DNA from: Georgenia daeguensis
Lineage (GTDB): Bacteria; Actinomycetota; Actinomycetes; Actinomycetales; Actinomycetaceae
Direction of reading: 5' to 3'
NCBI RefSeq assembly: GCF_039537705.1
Contig: NZ_BAABBA010000009.1
Location: forward strand, 62,001-126,000
Length of the DNA: 64,000 nucleotides
Part shown: positions 24,126 to 33,438 of the stretch, one piece after another
Layout of the letters: the number at the start of each line of letters is the position of its first letter
How positions within the stretch are numbered: the stretch's first letter is position 1
Translations under genes and position numbers: made by a program
Notes under the pieces: model-generated
What the model was told of the DNA's origin: nothing
Database searches by the model: none
The model's input: only the letters and a program-made list of their open reading frames with translations

Positions 24126-27100
24126 ATGGATCACCGTCCGCGCACCGCCGTGGCCGCGCTGAGCGCGACGGCCCTCGCCCTCACCGGGCTGAGCGCCGCC
24201 GCCACCTCGTTGGCCGCCCCCGCCTCCGCGGCCGACCGCCAGGTCGTCCTCGCCGGCTCGCTGCAGGGCGAGCTCGGCTGCGCGGCCGACTGGGACACCG
24301 CCTGCGACGCCACGGCCCTGGCGCCGACCGACGCCGCGGGCGTCTACGCCCTCGAGGCCGAGGTCCCGGCCGGCACGTACGAGTACAAGGTCGCCCTCGA
24401 CGGCACCTGGGACGAGGCGCACCCGGCCCAGAACGTCCCGCTGCACCTGACCGCGCCCGTCACGCTGCGCTTCGTCTACGACGACGCCACGGACCGCGTC
24501 AGCCTCGAGGTGCCCGGCCTTGCCGGCGGCTACACCCCCGAGGACGACGCCCTCGTCGCGGAGCCGGTGCGCACGCCGGGCTCGGGCGAGAACTTCTACT
24601 TCGTCCTCACGGACCGGTTCGCCAACGGCAGCGCGGCAAACGACGCCGGCGGCCTCGACGGCGACCGGCTCACCACCGGCTTCGACCCCACGGACAAGGG
24701 CTTCTACCACGGCGGCGACATCGCCGGCCTGCGCGAGCGCCTCGACTACATCGAGGGCCTGGGCACCTCCGCGATCTGGCTGACGCCCTCCTTCAAGAAC
24801 AACCCGGTCCAGGGCGAGGGCGCGAACGCCTCCGCGGGCTACCACGGCTACTGGATCACCGACTTCACCCAGATCGACCCCCACCTCGGGACCAACGCCG
24901 AGCTCGAGAGCTTCATCGACGACGCCCATGCCCGCGGCATCAAGGTCTACTTCGACATCATCACCAACCACACCGCGGACCTGATCGACTACACGGAGAA
25001 GCAGTACTACTACGTCGACATGGACACCGCGCCCTACCTCGACGCGGCGGGCAACGCCTTCGACCCGGCCGACCACGCCGGGGCGGACACGTTCCCCGAG
25101 CTGGACGCGGCGACGTCGTTCCCGTACACGCCAGAGCGGACAGGCGAGGTGGTCCCCGAGGCCCTGAGCGACGTCCGGCTCTACCACAACCGCGGCAACT
25201 CGACCTGGTCGGGGGAGTCCGTCACCTACGGCGACTTCGACGGCCTCGACGACCTCATGACGGAGCACCCCACCGTCGTGGAGACGATGACCGACGTCTA
25301 CACCACCTGGATGGACCTCGGCATCGACGGGTTCCGGATCGACACCGCCAAGCACGTGAACCTCGAGTTCTGGGAGCAGTGGACCGCGGCGATCGACGCG
25401 CACGCGGCCGCCACCAACCCCGACTTCTTCACCTTCGGCGAGGTCTACGACGCCGACGCGCGGCTCACCTCGCCGTACGTGCGCGACACCGAGATGTCCT
25501 CGGTCCTCGACTTCGCCTACCAGTCCGCTGCACTGAACTTCGCCAAGGGCTTCACCACGGCCGGCCTGGCCGGCCTGTTCGCCTCGGACGACTACTACAC
25601 GACGCCGGACTCCAGCGCCGACGCGCTGCCCACCTTCCTCGGCAACCACGACATGGGACGGGTCGGCAACCTGCTCCAGGGCAGCGGGGCGGAGCTCGAG
25701 CGGTCCGCGCTGGCGCACTCGCTTATGTACCTCACCCGCGGCCAGCCGGTCGTCTACTACGGCGACGAGCAGGGCTTCGTGGGCCTGGGCAACGACAAGT
25801 CGGCCCGGCAGGACATGTTCGCCTCGCAGACCCAGGAGTACGTCGACCAGCCCCTGCTCGACGGCACCACCTTCGGCGCCGGCGACCACTTCGACACCGC
25901 CGCGCCGCTGTACGGGCACATCGCCGGACTCGCCGCCCTGCGCGACGCCCACCCCGCGCTGGACGCGGGCGCCCAGATCGAGCTGCACGCCACCGAGGGC
26001 GCCGGCGTCTACGCCTTCGCCCGCGTGGACCGGGAGGAGAAGGTCGAGCACCTCGTCGCCGTGAACAACGCCGCGACGGCGCAGACGGTCACCTTCACCA
26101 CCCTCACCCCGGGCGCGGCCTACGCGCCGCTGCACGGCACGGACGAGCCGGCGACGGCGGACCCCGCGGGGGCCGTGACGCTCACCGTCCCGGCCCTGGC
26201 CGCCGTCGTCCTCGAGGCCGACCGCCCGGTGGCCGGCACGGGGGAGCAGACCATCACCCTCGCCCAGGGCGCCGGCGCCAAGGTGGAGGGGCTCGCCCCG
26301 GTCAGCGCCGACGTCGTCGACGACCGCTGGGCCGAGACGTCCTTCGCCTACCGGCTCGTCGGAGAGACCGACTGGCACCCGCTCGGCACCGCCGAGGACG
26401 ACACCCCGCGCGTCTTCCACGACACCGAGGGACTGCCCGCCGGGACGCTCGTGGAGTACCGCGCCGTCACCGTGGACGCGGACGGCAGCAGGGCCGCGGC
26501 GTCAAGCTTCGCCGCCGTCGGCGTCGACGTCTCCGGGGCCCCGGCCGAGGAGCCCGTCGGCGGGGACCTCGTCACGGTGCCGGGTAGCCACAACGCAGCC
26601 ATGGGCTGCCCGGGCGACTGGCAGCCGGACTGCGCGGCCGCGGCCCTGACGCTGGACGAGCCGTCCGGCAAGTACGTCGGCACCTTCACGCTGCCCGCCG
26701 GCGAGTACGAGTACAAGGTGGCGGTCGGCGGGAGCTGGGACGTCAACTACGGCGCCGGCGGCGTGCCCGGCGGGGACAACGTCCGCTACACCCACGCCGG
26801 CGGCGAGGTCACCTTCATCTACGACCCCGTCACCCACGACTTCACCAACACCTCGCAGGGCCCGATCATCACCCTGCCCGGGTCCTTCCAGAGCGAGCTC
26901 GGCTGCTCCGGCGACTGGCAGCCGGACTGCCTCGCCAGCTGGATGCTCGACCCCGAGCGGGACGGGACGTTCACCTTCACCACCGACGCCCTCCCGGGCG
27001 GGACGTACGAGGTCAAGGTCGCCCACAACCGCAGCTGGGCCGAGAACTACGGCGTCGGCGGCGCCCGGGACGGCGCCAACTACACCTTCGCCGCGACGGC

Positions 27101-29999
27101 CGGGAAGGCGGTGACGTTCACCTACGACATCGGCACGCACCAGCTGGCCATCGAGGTCACCGACCCGCCGCTCGCCGGCGCGGGGCAGCAGCGCTCCCAC
27201 TGGCTCGACGCCGGGACGCTGGCCTGGCCGCGCGACCTGCTCGGCGGCGCCGACCCCACCACGCTGACCTGGTCCCTGCACCACGCCCCCGAGGGGGGCC
27301 TCGCGCTCGACGGCGGCGCGGGCACCGGCGGCGAGGAGGTCACGCTGGCCTACGACCCCGCGGGCCTGAGCGAGGAGCTGCGTCAGCGGTTCCCGCACCT
27401 GGCGGACCATGTCGCTCTCACGGTGGAGGGCCTCGAGCGCTCCGCCGTCGCCGATCTCCTCACCGGCCAGGTCGCCGTCCTCCAGCGCGGGGCCGACGGC
27501 GGAGCCACCGCCTTCACCGGCGTCCAGCTGCCCGGCGTTCTCGACGATCTCTACGCCGACGCGGCCGCGGACCGGGCGCTCGGTGCCGAGTGGGCCGGCG
27601 GTGTCCCGTCGCTGGCGCTGTGGGCGCCCACCGCCAAGGACGTCGACCTGCTGCTCTGGGCCGACGGCGCAGGCACCGGCGAGCCGGAGCGGGTCGAGAT
27701 GACCCGGGAGGACGACGGCGCCTGGACGGTCGCCGGCGAGGCGGGCTGGGAGGACCGCGCCTACCGCTACGAGGTCGACGTGTTCGTCCCCGCCACCGGG
27801 ACTGTGGAGACCAACGTGGTCACGGACCCGTACTCGGCGGGCCTGACGCTGAACTCCACCCACTCCGTCCTTGTCGACCTCGACGACGACGTCTGGGCAC
27901 CCCGGCTCTGGGACGAGACGCCCGCGCCGGTGATCGAGAACCCGGTGGACCGCACCATCTACGAGCTTCACGTCCGCGACTTCTCCGTCGCCGACGCCAC
28001 CGTCCCCGAGGAGCTGCGCGGCACCTACGCCGCCTTCGCCCTCGAGGGCACGGCGGGCACGGACCACCTGCGCGACCTCGCCGAGGCCGGCATGAACACC
28101 GTGCACCTGCTGCCCACGTTCGACATCGCCACCATCGAGGAGGACCGCGCCCGCCAGGCGGTGCCGGACATCCCGGCGGACGCCGCGCCCGACTCGGCCG
28201 AGCAGCAGGCCGCCGTGGCCGCCGTCGCGGACGAGGACGCCTTCAACTGGGGCTACGACCCGTACCACTTCTCGGTGCCGGAGGGGTCCTACGCCTCGCC
28301 CGGCAACCAGCACGGCGGGGCGCGGGTGGCCGAGTTCCGCTCGATGGTCGGCGGTCTGCACGACGCCGGGCTCCAGGTGGTCCTCGACCAGGTCTTCAAC
28401 CACACCGCCCAGTCCGGTCAGGGCGAGAGGTCGGTCCTGGACCGCGTGGTCCCCGGCTACTACCACCGCCTCTCGGCCACCGGCTCCGTGGAGACCTCGA
28501 CCTGCTGCCAGAACGTCGCCACCGAGCACGAGATGGCCGAGAAGCTCATGGTCGACTCGGTCGTGACCTGGGCGGGCGACTACCGCGTCGACGGGTTCCG
28601 GTTCGACCTCATGGGCCACCACAGCGTGGAGAACATGCAGGCCGTGCGCGCGGCGCTCGACGAGCTGACGCTCGAGGAGGACGGCGTCGACGGATCCGCG
28701 GTCTACCTCTACGGCGAGGGCTGGAACTTCGGCGAGGTCGCGGACAACGCCCGCTTCACCCAGGCCACCCAGGGCCAGCTCGGCGGCACCGGCATCGGGA
28801 CCTTCTCCGACCGGCTGCGCGACGCCGTCCGCGGCGGCGGCCCCTTCGACGAGGACCAGCGCGTGTACCAGGGCTTCGGCTCCGGGCTCGCCACGGACCC
28901 GAACGCCGTCGCCGCCGGGACGCCCGAGGAGCAGGCGGCGCGGCTCGCCCACGCCACCGACCTGGTCCGGCTGGGGCTGGCCGGGAACCTGCGCGAGTAC
29001 TCGTTCCTCACCAGCGCGGGCACGGTCCAGCGCGGCGAGGAGCTGGACTACAACGGCCAGCCGGCCGGGTACGCCGACAGCCCGGAGGAGGTCATCACCT
29101 ACGTCGACGCGCACGACAACGAGACGCTGTTCGACAACCTCGCGCTCAAGCTGCCCGTCGACACCCCCATGGCGGACCGGGTGCGGATGAACACGCTGTC
29201 GCTGGCGACGACGGCGCTGTCGCAGACCCCCAGCTTCTGGCACGCGGGGGCGGACCTGCTGCGTTCGAAGTCGCTGGACCGCAACAGCTACAACTCCGGT
29301 GACCACTTCAACCTGCTCGACTGGTCCCGGCAGAGCAACAACTTCGGGGTGGGCCTGCCGCCGGCGGCCGACAACGAGGACAAGTGGGACGTGATGGCGC
29401 CGCTGCTCGCCGACCCGGCGCTCACGCCCGCCCCGGCGGACATCGACGCTGCGGCGGCGCAGGCTCAGGACCTGCTCCGGCTGCGTGCCTCCACCGACCT
29501 CTTCCGGCTCGGCTCGGCAGAGCTCATCCAGGAGAAGGTCAGCTTCCCGGGCTCCGGCCCGGAGGCCACGCCCGGCGTCATCGTCATGCACGTCGACGAC
29601 CGCGTGGGCGAGGACGCGGACCCGGCGCTGGACGGCGTGCTCACCGTGTTCAACGCCTCGCCCGAGCCCGTCACGGAGACGCTCGTGGAGCTGGCAGGCC
29701 GGGAGTACGTCCTCTCGCCGGTCCAGGCGGACGGCGCCGACGACGTCGTGCGGACCACCACCTACGACGCCGCCACCGGCACCGTGACCGTGCCGGCGCG
29801 GACCGTCGCCGTGCTGGTCGAGGTGACGCCGGAGGAGGCGCCGTCCGGTCCCGGGACGGGCAAGCCGTCCGACCGGCCCACGGGGCCCGGCCGTCCGGGG
29901 GAGACCCCGGTCGGGCCGCCGGCGGACCGGCCCGGGCGCGGCCCGGCCGGTGACGTGCCCGCGCAGAGCTACTCGCGGGCCGGGAAGCCGGCAGCCTGA
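24126..29999 (+). CDS. Secreted bifunctional alpha-amylase/pullulanase
   Basis: 1957 residues. A signal peptide (about 1-35, cleavage after APASA) is followed by an X25-type beta module (38-125) and a first GH13 domain. That domain has nucleophile Asp406 (DGFRIDTAKH), acid/base Glu439 (FGEVYD) and Asp509 (FLGNHDMGR). Two more X25 modules follow (about 815-905 and 912-1008, both with GDWQPDC). Then come a CBM48-like domain and a pullulanase-type alpha-1,6-glucosidase domain with Asp1494 (DGFRFDLMGHH), Glu1531 (GEGWNFGE) and Asp1664 (DAHDNET). Both active sites look intact, so it should cut alpha-1,4 and alpha-1,6 bonds of starch or pullulan outside the cell. A Pro/Gly-rich tail ends in AGKPAA without a clear LPxTG motif. 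The ATG follows a MalR-like promoter. Confidence 0.93.
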   Translation: MDHRPRTAVAALSATALALTGLSAAATSLAAPASAADRQVVLAGSLQGELGCAADWDTACDATALAPTDAAGVYALEAEVPAGTYEYKVALDGTWDEAHPAQNVPLHLTAPVTLRFVYDDATDRVSLEVPGLAGGYTPEDDALVAEPVRTPGSGENFYFVLTDRFANGSAANDAGGLDGDRLTTGFDPTDKGFYHGGDIAGLRERLDYIEGLGTSAIWLTPSFKNNPVQGEGANASAGYHGYWITDFTQIDPHLGTNAELESFIDDAHARGIKVYFDIITNHTADLIDYTEKQYYYVDMDTAPYLDAAGNAFDPADHAGADTFPELDAATSFPYTPERTGEVVPEALSDVRLYHNRGNSTWSGESVTYGDFDGLDDLMTEHPTVVETMTDVYTTWMDLGIDGFRIDTAKHVNLEFWEQWTAAIDAHAAATNPDFFTFGEVYDADARLTSPYVRDTEMSSVLDFAYQSAALNFAKGFTTAGLAGLFASDDYYTTPDSSADALPTFLGNHDMGRVGNLLQGSGAELERSALAHSLMYLTRGQPVVYYGDEQGFVGLGNDKSARQDMFASQTQEYVDQPLLDGTTFGAGDHFDTAAPLYGHIAGLAALRDAHPALDAGAQIELHATEGAGVYAFARVDREEKVEHLVAVNNAATAQTVTFTTLTPGAAYAPLHGTDEPATADPAGAVTLTVPALAAVVLEADRPVAGTGEQTITLAQGAGAKVEGLAPVSADVVDDRWAETSFAYRLVGETDWHPLGTAEDDTPRVFHDTEGLPAGTLVEYRAVTVDADGSRAAASSFAAVGVDVSGAPAEEPVGGDLVTVPGSHNAAMGCPGDWQPDCAAAALTLDEPSGKYVGTFTLPAGEYEYKVAVGGSWDVNYGAGGVPGGDNVRYTHAGGEVTFIYDPVTHDFTNTSQGPIITLPGSFQSELGCSGDWQPDCLASWMLDPERDGTFTFTTDALPGGTYEVKVAHNRSWAENYGVGGARDGANYTFAATAGKAVTFTYDIGTHQLAIEVTDPPLAGAGQQRSHWLDAGTLAWPRDLLGGADPTTLTWSLHHAPEGGLALDGGAGTGGEEVTLAYDPAGLSEELRQRFPHLADHVALTVEGLERSAVADLLTGQVAVLQRGADGGATAFTGVQLPGVLDDLYADAAADRALGAEWAGGVPSLALWAPTAKDVDLLLWADGAGTGEPERVEMTREDDGAWTVAGEAGWEDRAYRYEVDVFVPATGTVETNVVTDPYSAGLTLNSTHSVLVDLDDDVWAPRLWDETPAPVIENPVDRTIYELHVRDFSVADATVPEELRGTYAAFALEGTAGTDHLRDLAEAGMNTVHLLPTFDIATIEEDRARQAVPDIPADAAPDSAEQQAAVAAVADEDAFNWGYDPYHFSVPEGSYASPGNQHGGARVAEFRSMVGGLHDAGLQVVLDQVFNHTAQSGQGERSVLDRVVPGYYHRLSATGSVETSTCCQNVATEHEMAEKLMVDSVVTWAGDYRVDGFRFDLMGHHSVENMQAVRAALDELTLEEDGVDGSAVYLYGEGWNFGEVADNARFTQATQGQLGGTGIGTFSDRLRDAVRGGGPFDEDQRVYQGFGSGLATDPNAVAAGTPEEQAARLAHATDLVRLGLAGNLREYSFLTSAGTVQRGEELDYNGQPAGYADSPEEVITYVDAHDNETLFDNLALKLPVDTPMADRVRMNTLSLATTALSQTPSFWHAGADLLRSKSLDRNSYNSGDHFNLLDWSRQSNNFGVGLPPAADNEDKWDVMAPLLADPALTPAPADIDAAAAQAQDLLRLRASTDLFRLGSAELIQEKVSFPGSGPEATPGVIVMHVDDRVGEDADPALDGVLTVFNASPEPVTETLVELAGREYVLSPVQADGADDVVRTTTYDAATGTVTVPARTVAVLVEVTPEEAPSGPGTGKPSDRPTGPGRPGETPVGPPADRPGRGPAGDVPAQSYSRAGKPAA

Positions 30000-30013
30000 G
30001 ACACCGGTAGCCA

Positions 30014-30060
30014 GGACGAGAGGAGGCGCCGCCCGCCGTGGGCGGCGCCTCCTCTCGTCC
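30014..30060. terminator. 21-bp hairpin between convergent genes
   Basis: GGACGAGAGGAGGCGCCGCCC pairs perfectly with 30040-30060 around a 5-nt GCCGT loop. It separates the pullulanase gene (ends 29999) from the convergent methyltransferase-like gene (ends 30071). Confidence 0.88.
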
Positions 30061-30070
30061 CTACCAGCGG

Positions 30071-30541
30071 TCAGACGCGAGGGAACCGGACCGTCCGGAG
30101 GTACGCGTCCCACCGGGGGCCGAAGGCCCGGGACAGCGCGACCTCCTCGGCGGGCGCGTACCTGCGCGTCGCGGCGTAGAGCACGAGACCGACCACGGCC
30201 CCGAGCCAGGTGTCGAGCAGGAAACCCGCCCAGGGCAGCACGAGGAGGGCGACGGAGGTGTAGAGCGGGTGACGCACGAGCGCGTAGGGCCCGTGGGTGA
30301 TCAGCTCGCCGCGCGGGACGTGCCGCAGGATCAGCACGACCGACCACAGCCAGAGGACCAGGCCAGGGACCAGCAGGACGACCGAGATCACCGCCAGAGG
30401 GACCGGCGGCCCGCCCACGGCGAAGACCGACGGGAAGGCGACCTGGAGGACCACCGCGGCAACCAGCACCGGCGCCGTCACCAGCGCGATCCGGTCGCCG
30501 CTCCCGACGAGCCTCGCGAGCATCGTGCGGTCCTCCGTCAC
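30071..30541 (-). CDS. Isoprenylcysteine carboxyl methyltransferase-family membrane protein
   Basis: 156 residues, GTG start after GGAGGACCG. Four membrane helices; the signature GELITHGPYALVRHPLYTS near residues 78-95 and the C-terminal EEVALSRAFGPRWDAYLRTV are those of the ICMT/phospholipid N-methyltransferase superfamily, in which a membrane enzyme uses S-adenosylmethionine. Bacterial members act on varied small or lipid substrates; the substrate here is unknown. Same strand as the DUF4190 gene upstream, with a 63-bp gap. Confidence 0.85.
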   Translation of the reverse strand: MTEDRTMLARLVGSGDRIALVTAPVLVAAVVLQVAFPSVFAVGGPPVPLAVISVVLLVPGLVLWLWSVVLILRHVPRGELITHGPYALVRHPLYTSVALLVLPWAGFLLDTWLGAVVGLVLYAATRRYAPAEEVALSRAFGPRWDAYLRTVRFPRV

Positions 30542-30604
30542 CGGTCCTCCGACCCCGGTCCTCCGATGCGGGCGTCCGGGACCGGCGGCCGCGGGGTTCC
30601 GCCT

Positions 30605-31435
30605 CTAGCTGCCGGTGCTGACGCTCTCGAGGCAGCGCTGGAGCGCCGTGGGGTCGTCGCCGTACTGCTCCACGCAGGCCTGGAACTCGGGCCCGAAGAC
30701 CTCGGAGAGCAGGAACGACCCGAACATCGTCGAGGCGATGGCCAGCAGGATCGCGAGCACGCCGATGACGATCCCGGCGATCGCGGTGCCGCGGTTCGTG
30801 GCCTCCCCGCGGTTGGCGCGGCCCACCCCGATCGCCCCGAGCACGACGGCGATCAGCCCGCCGAGGCCGCCGAGGAGTCCGAGGAACGGGATCCAGGCGA
30901 TCAGCAGCGAGACGACGGCGACGATCAGCGCCGCCAGCCCCATCCCGTTGCGGGGGGCCTGACCGCCGTACGACGTTCCCCGGTAGCCACCGCCGTACGG
31001 CGTCCCCTGGTACTGGCCGCCCTGGTACTGGCCGCCCTGGTGCTGGCCACCCTGGTGCTGGCCGCCCGCGTACTGGCCCTGGTACTGACCCCCCTGGTAC
31101 GGGGCACCCTCGTACGGCTGGCGCGGGGTGCTCTGGTAGTCGGCGTCGGCGTAGCCGGGCTCGGGGTCGCCGCGGTACGCCGGGGTGCCGGGCGGAGCCT
31201 CCGTGCCCTGGTAGGGGACGCCCTGGTACGGGGTGCCCGTCGATCCGGGCGGCGGCCCACCCTGGTAGCCGGCACCGTGGGGCTGGGAGTACGTCGCGCC
31301 GTCGTCCTGCGGGGTGCGGCCGCCGGCATCCTCCGGGCGGTCGCCCTCGGGACGGGCAGCTTCGGGGCGGGCATCTTCGGGGTCGTGCCGGCCGGGCTCG
31401 TACGGCTCGCGGCCGGGGGGAGGCGATGACGACAT
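30605..31435 (-). CDS. DUF4190 membrane protein with YQG-repeat N-terminus
   Basis: 276 residues. Residues 1-160 are hydrophilic and repetitive (GTPYQGVPYQG, HQGGQHQGGQYQGGQYQG), encoded by 15-bp tandem repeats near 31007-31066. A DUF4190 core follows (NGMGLAALIVAVVSLLIAWI, LGAIGVGRANRG) with about three membrane helices. A short outer domain ends in YGDDPTALQRCLESVSTGS. ATG 31435 is chosen for its GAGGAGC box; an ATG ten codons upstream is an alternative. Function unknown. Similar Tyr/Gln/Gly-rich linkers are common in actinobacterial membrane proteins. Confidence 0.83.
   Translation of the reverse strand: MSSSPPPGREPYEPGRHDPEDARPEAARPEGDRPEDAGGRTPQDDGATYSQPHGAGYQGGPPPGSTGTPYQGVPYQGTEAPPGTPAYRGDPEPGYADADYQSTPRQPYEGAPYQGGQYQGQYAGGQHQGGQHQGGQYQGGQYQGTPYGGGYRGTSYGGQAPRNGMGLAALIVAVVSLLIAWIPFLGLLGGLGGLIAVVLGAIGVGRANRGEATNRGTAIAGIVIGVLAILLAIASTMFGSFLLSEVFGPEFQACVEQYGDDPTALQRCLESVSTGS
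31007..31066 (-). repeat. 15-bp tandem repeat, four copies, in DUF4190 gene
   Basis: CTGGTACTGGCCGCC and close variants occur four times in a row (31007, 31022, 31037 and 31052) and encode the GGQYQ/GGQHQ linker. Confidence 0.8.
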
Positions 31436-31506
31436 CGGAGTGCTCCTCACGTCGGTTCCCGCCATGCTCCCACGTGGGCGGGCGGCCCGCAGGCCGCCCG
31501 CGCACG

Positions 31507-32409
31507 TCAGCCCTTGACAGACCCCGACATGAGGCCGCCGATGAAGTACTTGCCCAGCACGATGTAGACGAGCAGCGTGGGCAGCGACGCCAGCAGCGCA
31601 CCGGACATGGACACGCCGTAGTTCTGCAGCAGCGCGCCGTTGGCCAGGTTGTTCAGGGCCAGGGTGACGGGGCCGTTCTGGCTGGAGGAGAAGAACACCG
31701 CGAAGAGGAAGTCGTTCCAGGCGGAGGTGAACTGCCAGATCAGCACGACCACGAAGCTGGGGATCGAGATCGGCAGGACCACCGACACGTACGTGCGCAG
31801 CATGCCCGCGCCGTCGACCCGCGCGGCCTCGATGAGCTCCTTGGGCACCGACTCGTAGTAGTTGCGGAAGATCAGCGTGGTGATCGGGATGCCGTAGATG
31901 ACGTGCACGAGGATCAGGGACGGGACACCGCTCGGGATCTGCAGGTCCAGCAGCAGCTGGAGCAGCGGGATCATGACCGCCTGGTAGGGGATGAACATCC
32001 CGAAGAGGATCAGCGTGAACACGATGTTGGCGCCGCGGAAGGACCAGCGCGAGAGGACGAAGCCGTTCATCGACCCCAGGAAGGCGGAGATGAGCGCCGC
32101 GGGGACGACCATCTGCACCGTGCGGAAGAGCGACGGCGAGAGCGTCTGCCACGCGGCGGTCCAGTTGTCCATGGTCCACAGCTGCGGCAGCGCCCAGGCA
32201 CGGGCCGGCGTGGCGTCGCCCGGGCCCTTGAAGCTGGTGACGATGAGGACGTACACGGGGATCAGGACCAGGACGAGCGAGACCAGCAGGATCGCGTACC
32301 GGATGGTCCGCCCCGCGGAGTACCGGCTCGCCGGGCGACGCTCGGGCGCGCTCACGGGACGCCCCGCGGCGACGTCGACGGGTGCGGGGGCGGGGACGGC
32401 GGTGGTCAT
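31507..32409 (-). CDS. Sugar ABC transporter permease (MalG-like)
   Basis: 300 residues, six membrane helices after a 40-residue cytoplasmic N-terminus. The EAA loop reads ELIEAARVDGAGMLRTYVSVVLP, characteristic of MalG/CUT1 inner-membrane subunits. IPVYVLIVTSFK begins the first helix. Its ATG overlaps the TGA of the upstream permease gene. Together with that gene and the lipoprotein gene it forms a CUT1 importer. No ATPase gene is in the operon, so a shared ATPase such as MsiK is likely (inference). The next downstream gene is the unrelated DUF4190 gene. Confidence 0.92.
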   Translation of the reverse strand: MTTAVPAPAPVDVAAGRPVSAPERRPASRYSAGRTIRYAILLVSLVLVLIPVYVLIVTSFKGPGDATPARAWALPQLWTMDNWTAAWQTLSPSLFRTVQMVVPAALISAFLGSMNGFVLSRWSFRGANIVFTLILFGMFIPYQAVMIPLLQLLLDLQIPSGVPSLILVHVIYGIPITTLIFRNYYESVPKELIEAARVDGAGMLRTYVSVVLPISIPSFVVVLIWQFTSAWNDFLFAVFFSSSQNGPVTLALNNLANGALLQNYGVSMSGALLASLPTLLVYIVLGKYFIGGLMSGSVKG

Positions 32410-33308
32410 CGTCCGCCCTCCTTCCGGGTGGTGTGCACGAGGTAGGGGATGATCAGCACGGCGACGATGAGCAGGAGGATCGAGCCGACGGCGGCCGCGT
32501 TGGCGTAGTCGTAGCTGGACTTGAAGACGAACATGTCGACCGCCGGCACCTTCGTCTGGTAGTTCGCCGGCTTGGAGATCGACATGATCAGGTCGAACGC
32601 CTTGAGCGACATGTGCCCGATGATGATCAGCGCCGAGAGCGCGACCGGCGAGAGCTGCGGGAAGATCACGTGGCGGTAGAGCTGCCACTCGGAGGCGCCG
32701 TCGATGCGCCCCGCCTCACGCAGCTCGTCCGGTATGCCGCGGAACCCCGCGAGGAAGAGCGCCATGACGTAGCCGGAGAGCTGCCAGATGGCGGGGATGG
32801 CGATGGCGGCGATGCCCCAGCTGACGTTGTTCCACCAGGGGTTCTGGAGAAAGTCCAGGCCGACGATCTGGAACAGCCGGTTCAGCCCGAGGGCGCTCTC
32901 GCCCTCGTTGGAGTTCAGGAGCCAGCGCCACACGACGCCGGAGGCGATGAACGAGACGGCCATCGGGAAGAGGAACACCGAACGGAAGAAGCCCTCGCCC
33001 TTGGCGGGCCGCTCGAGCACCCACGCCCACAGGAAGCCGATCACCATGGTGCCGACGAGGAAGACGGCCGTGTAGAGCAGGAGGTTCTTCAGCGAGTGCT
33101 GGAAGGCCTCCGACCCCAGCAGCGCGAGGTAGTTCTCGAGCCCGACGAGGGCGACGGGCGCCCTCCCGGCCGCCTGCTGTGCGGTGTGGTTGTCGGTGAA
33201 CGAGGTCTGGAAGTTCAGCGCGATGAAGCCGTAGACGAAGACGGCCATCAGGATGAGGGAGGGGGCCAGCAGCAGGAGCGGCGGACCCCAGCGCTTGACG
33301 GTCTTCAC
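32406..33308 (-). CDS. Sugar ABC transporter permease (MalF-like)
   Basis: 300 residues, GTG start after GGAG. Begins MKTVKRWGPPLLLLAPSLIL with six helices. The EAA motif is ELREAGRIDGASEWQLYRHVIFP, as in MalF/UgpA-type subunits. Heterodimer partner of the MalG-like permease directly downstream (ATGA overlap). Lies 130 bp after the binding-protein gene, separated by a perfect palindrome that may reduce read-through. Confidence 0.92.
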   Translation of the reverse strand: MKTVKRWGPPLLLLAPSLILMAVFVYGFIALNFQTSFTDNHTAQQAAGRAPVALVGLENYLALLGSEAFQHSLKNLLLYTAVFLVGTMVIGFLWAWVLERPAKGEGFFRSVFLFPMAVSFIASGVVWRWLLNSNEGESALGLNRLFQIVGLDFLQNPWWNNVSWGIAAIAIPAIWQLSGYVMALFLAGFRGIPDELREAGRIDGASEWQLYRHVIFPQLSPVALSALIIIGHMSLKAFDLIMSISKPANYQTKVPAVDMFVFKSSYDYANAAAVGSILLLIVAVLIIPYLVHTTRKEGGR

Positions 33309-33400
33309 GGGAGCTCCAGCAAGATCGTGGACGAGTACGACCGGCGCCTGCGGCGGGCGGTCGTCCGGGGTGGATGGCCGGGCGGGAACCGCCGGCCTGT

Positions 33401-33428
33401 GGCGGGTGCGGGACGTCCCGCACCCGCC
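33401..33428 (-). terminator. Perfect 28-nt palindrome between binding-protein and permease genes
   Basis: GGCGGGTGCGGGAC is followed directly by its own reverse complement. In binding-protein-dependent operons such intercistronic hairpins usually stabilise the upstream message or partly stop transcription, giving more binding protein than permease. That role is inferred. Confidence 0.6.
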
Positions 33429-33438
33429 ATGCTCGGGG

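Noticed and set aside
31007..31066. CRISPR-like repeat array
   Set aside because: The 15-bp units are contiguous, without spacers, and encode an in-frame Gly-Gln-Tyr linker. The same holds for the arrays at 873, 56645 and 62995.
26502..31601. 1699-codon open frame on the minus strand opposite the pullulanase gene
   Set aside because: Its translation is Arg/Gly/Val-rich without recognisable domains, and the plus-strand frame shows complete glycosidase motifs. Long antisense frames are expected at this GC content. Only the 276 codons ending at 30605 that encode the DUF4190 protein are real.
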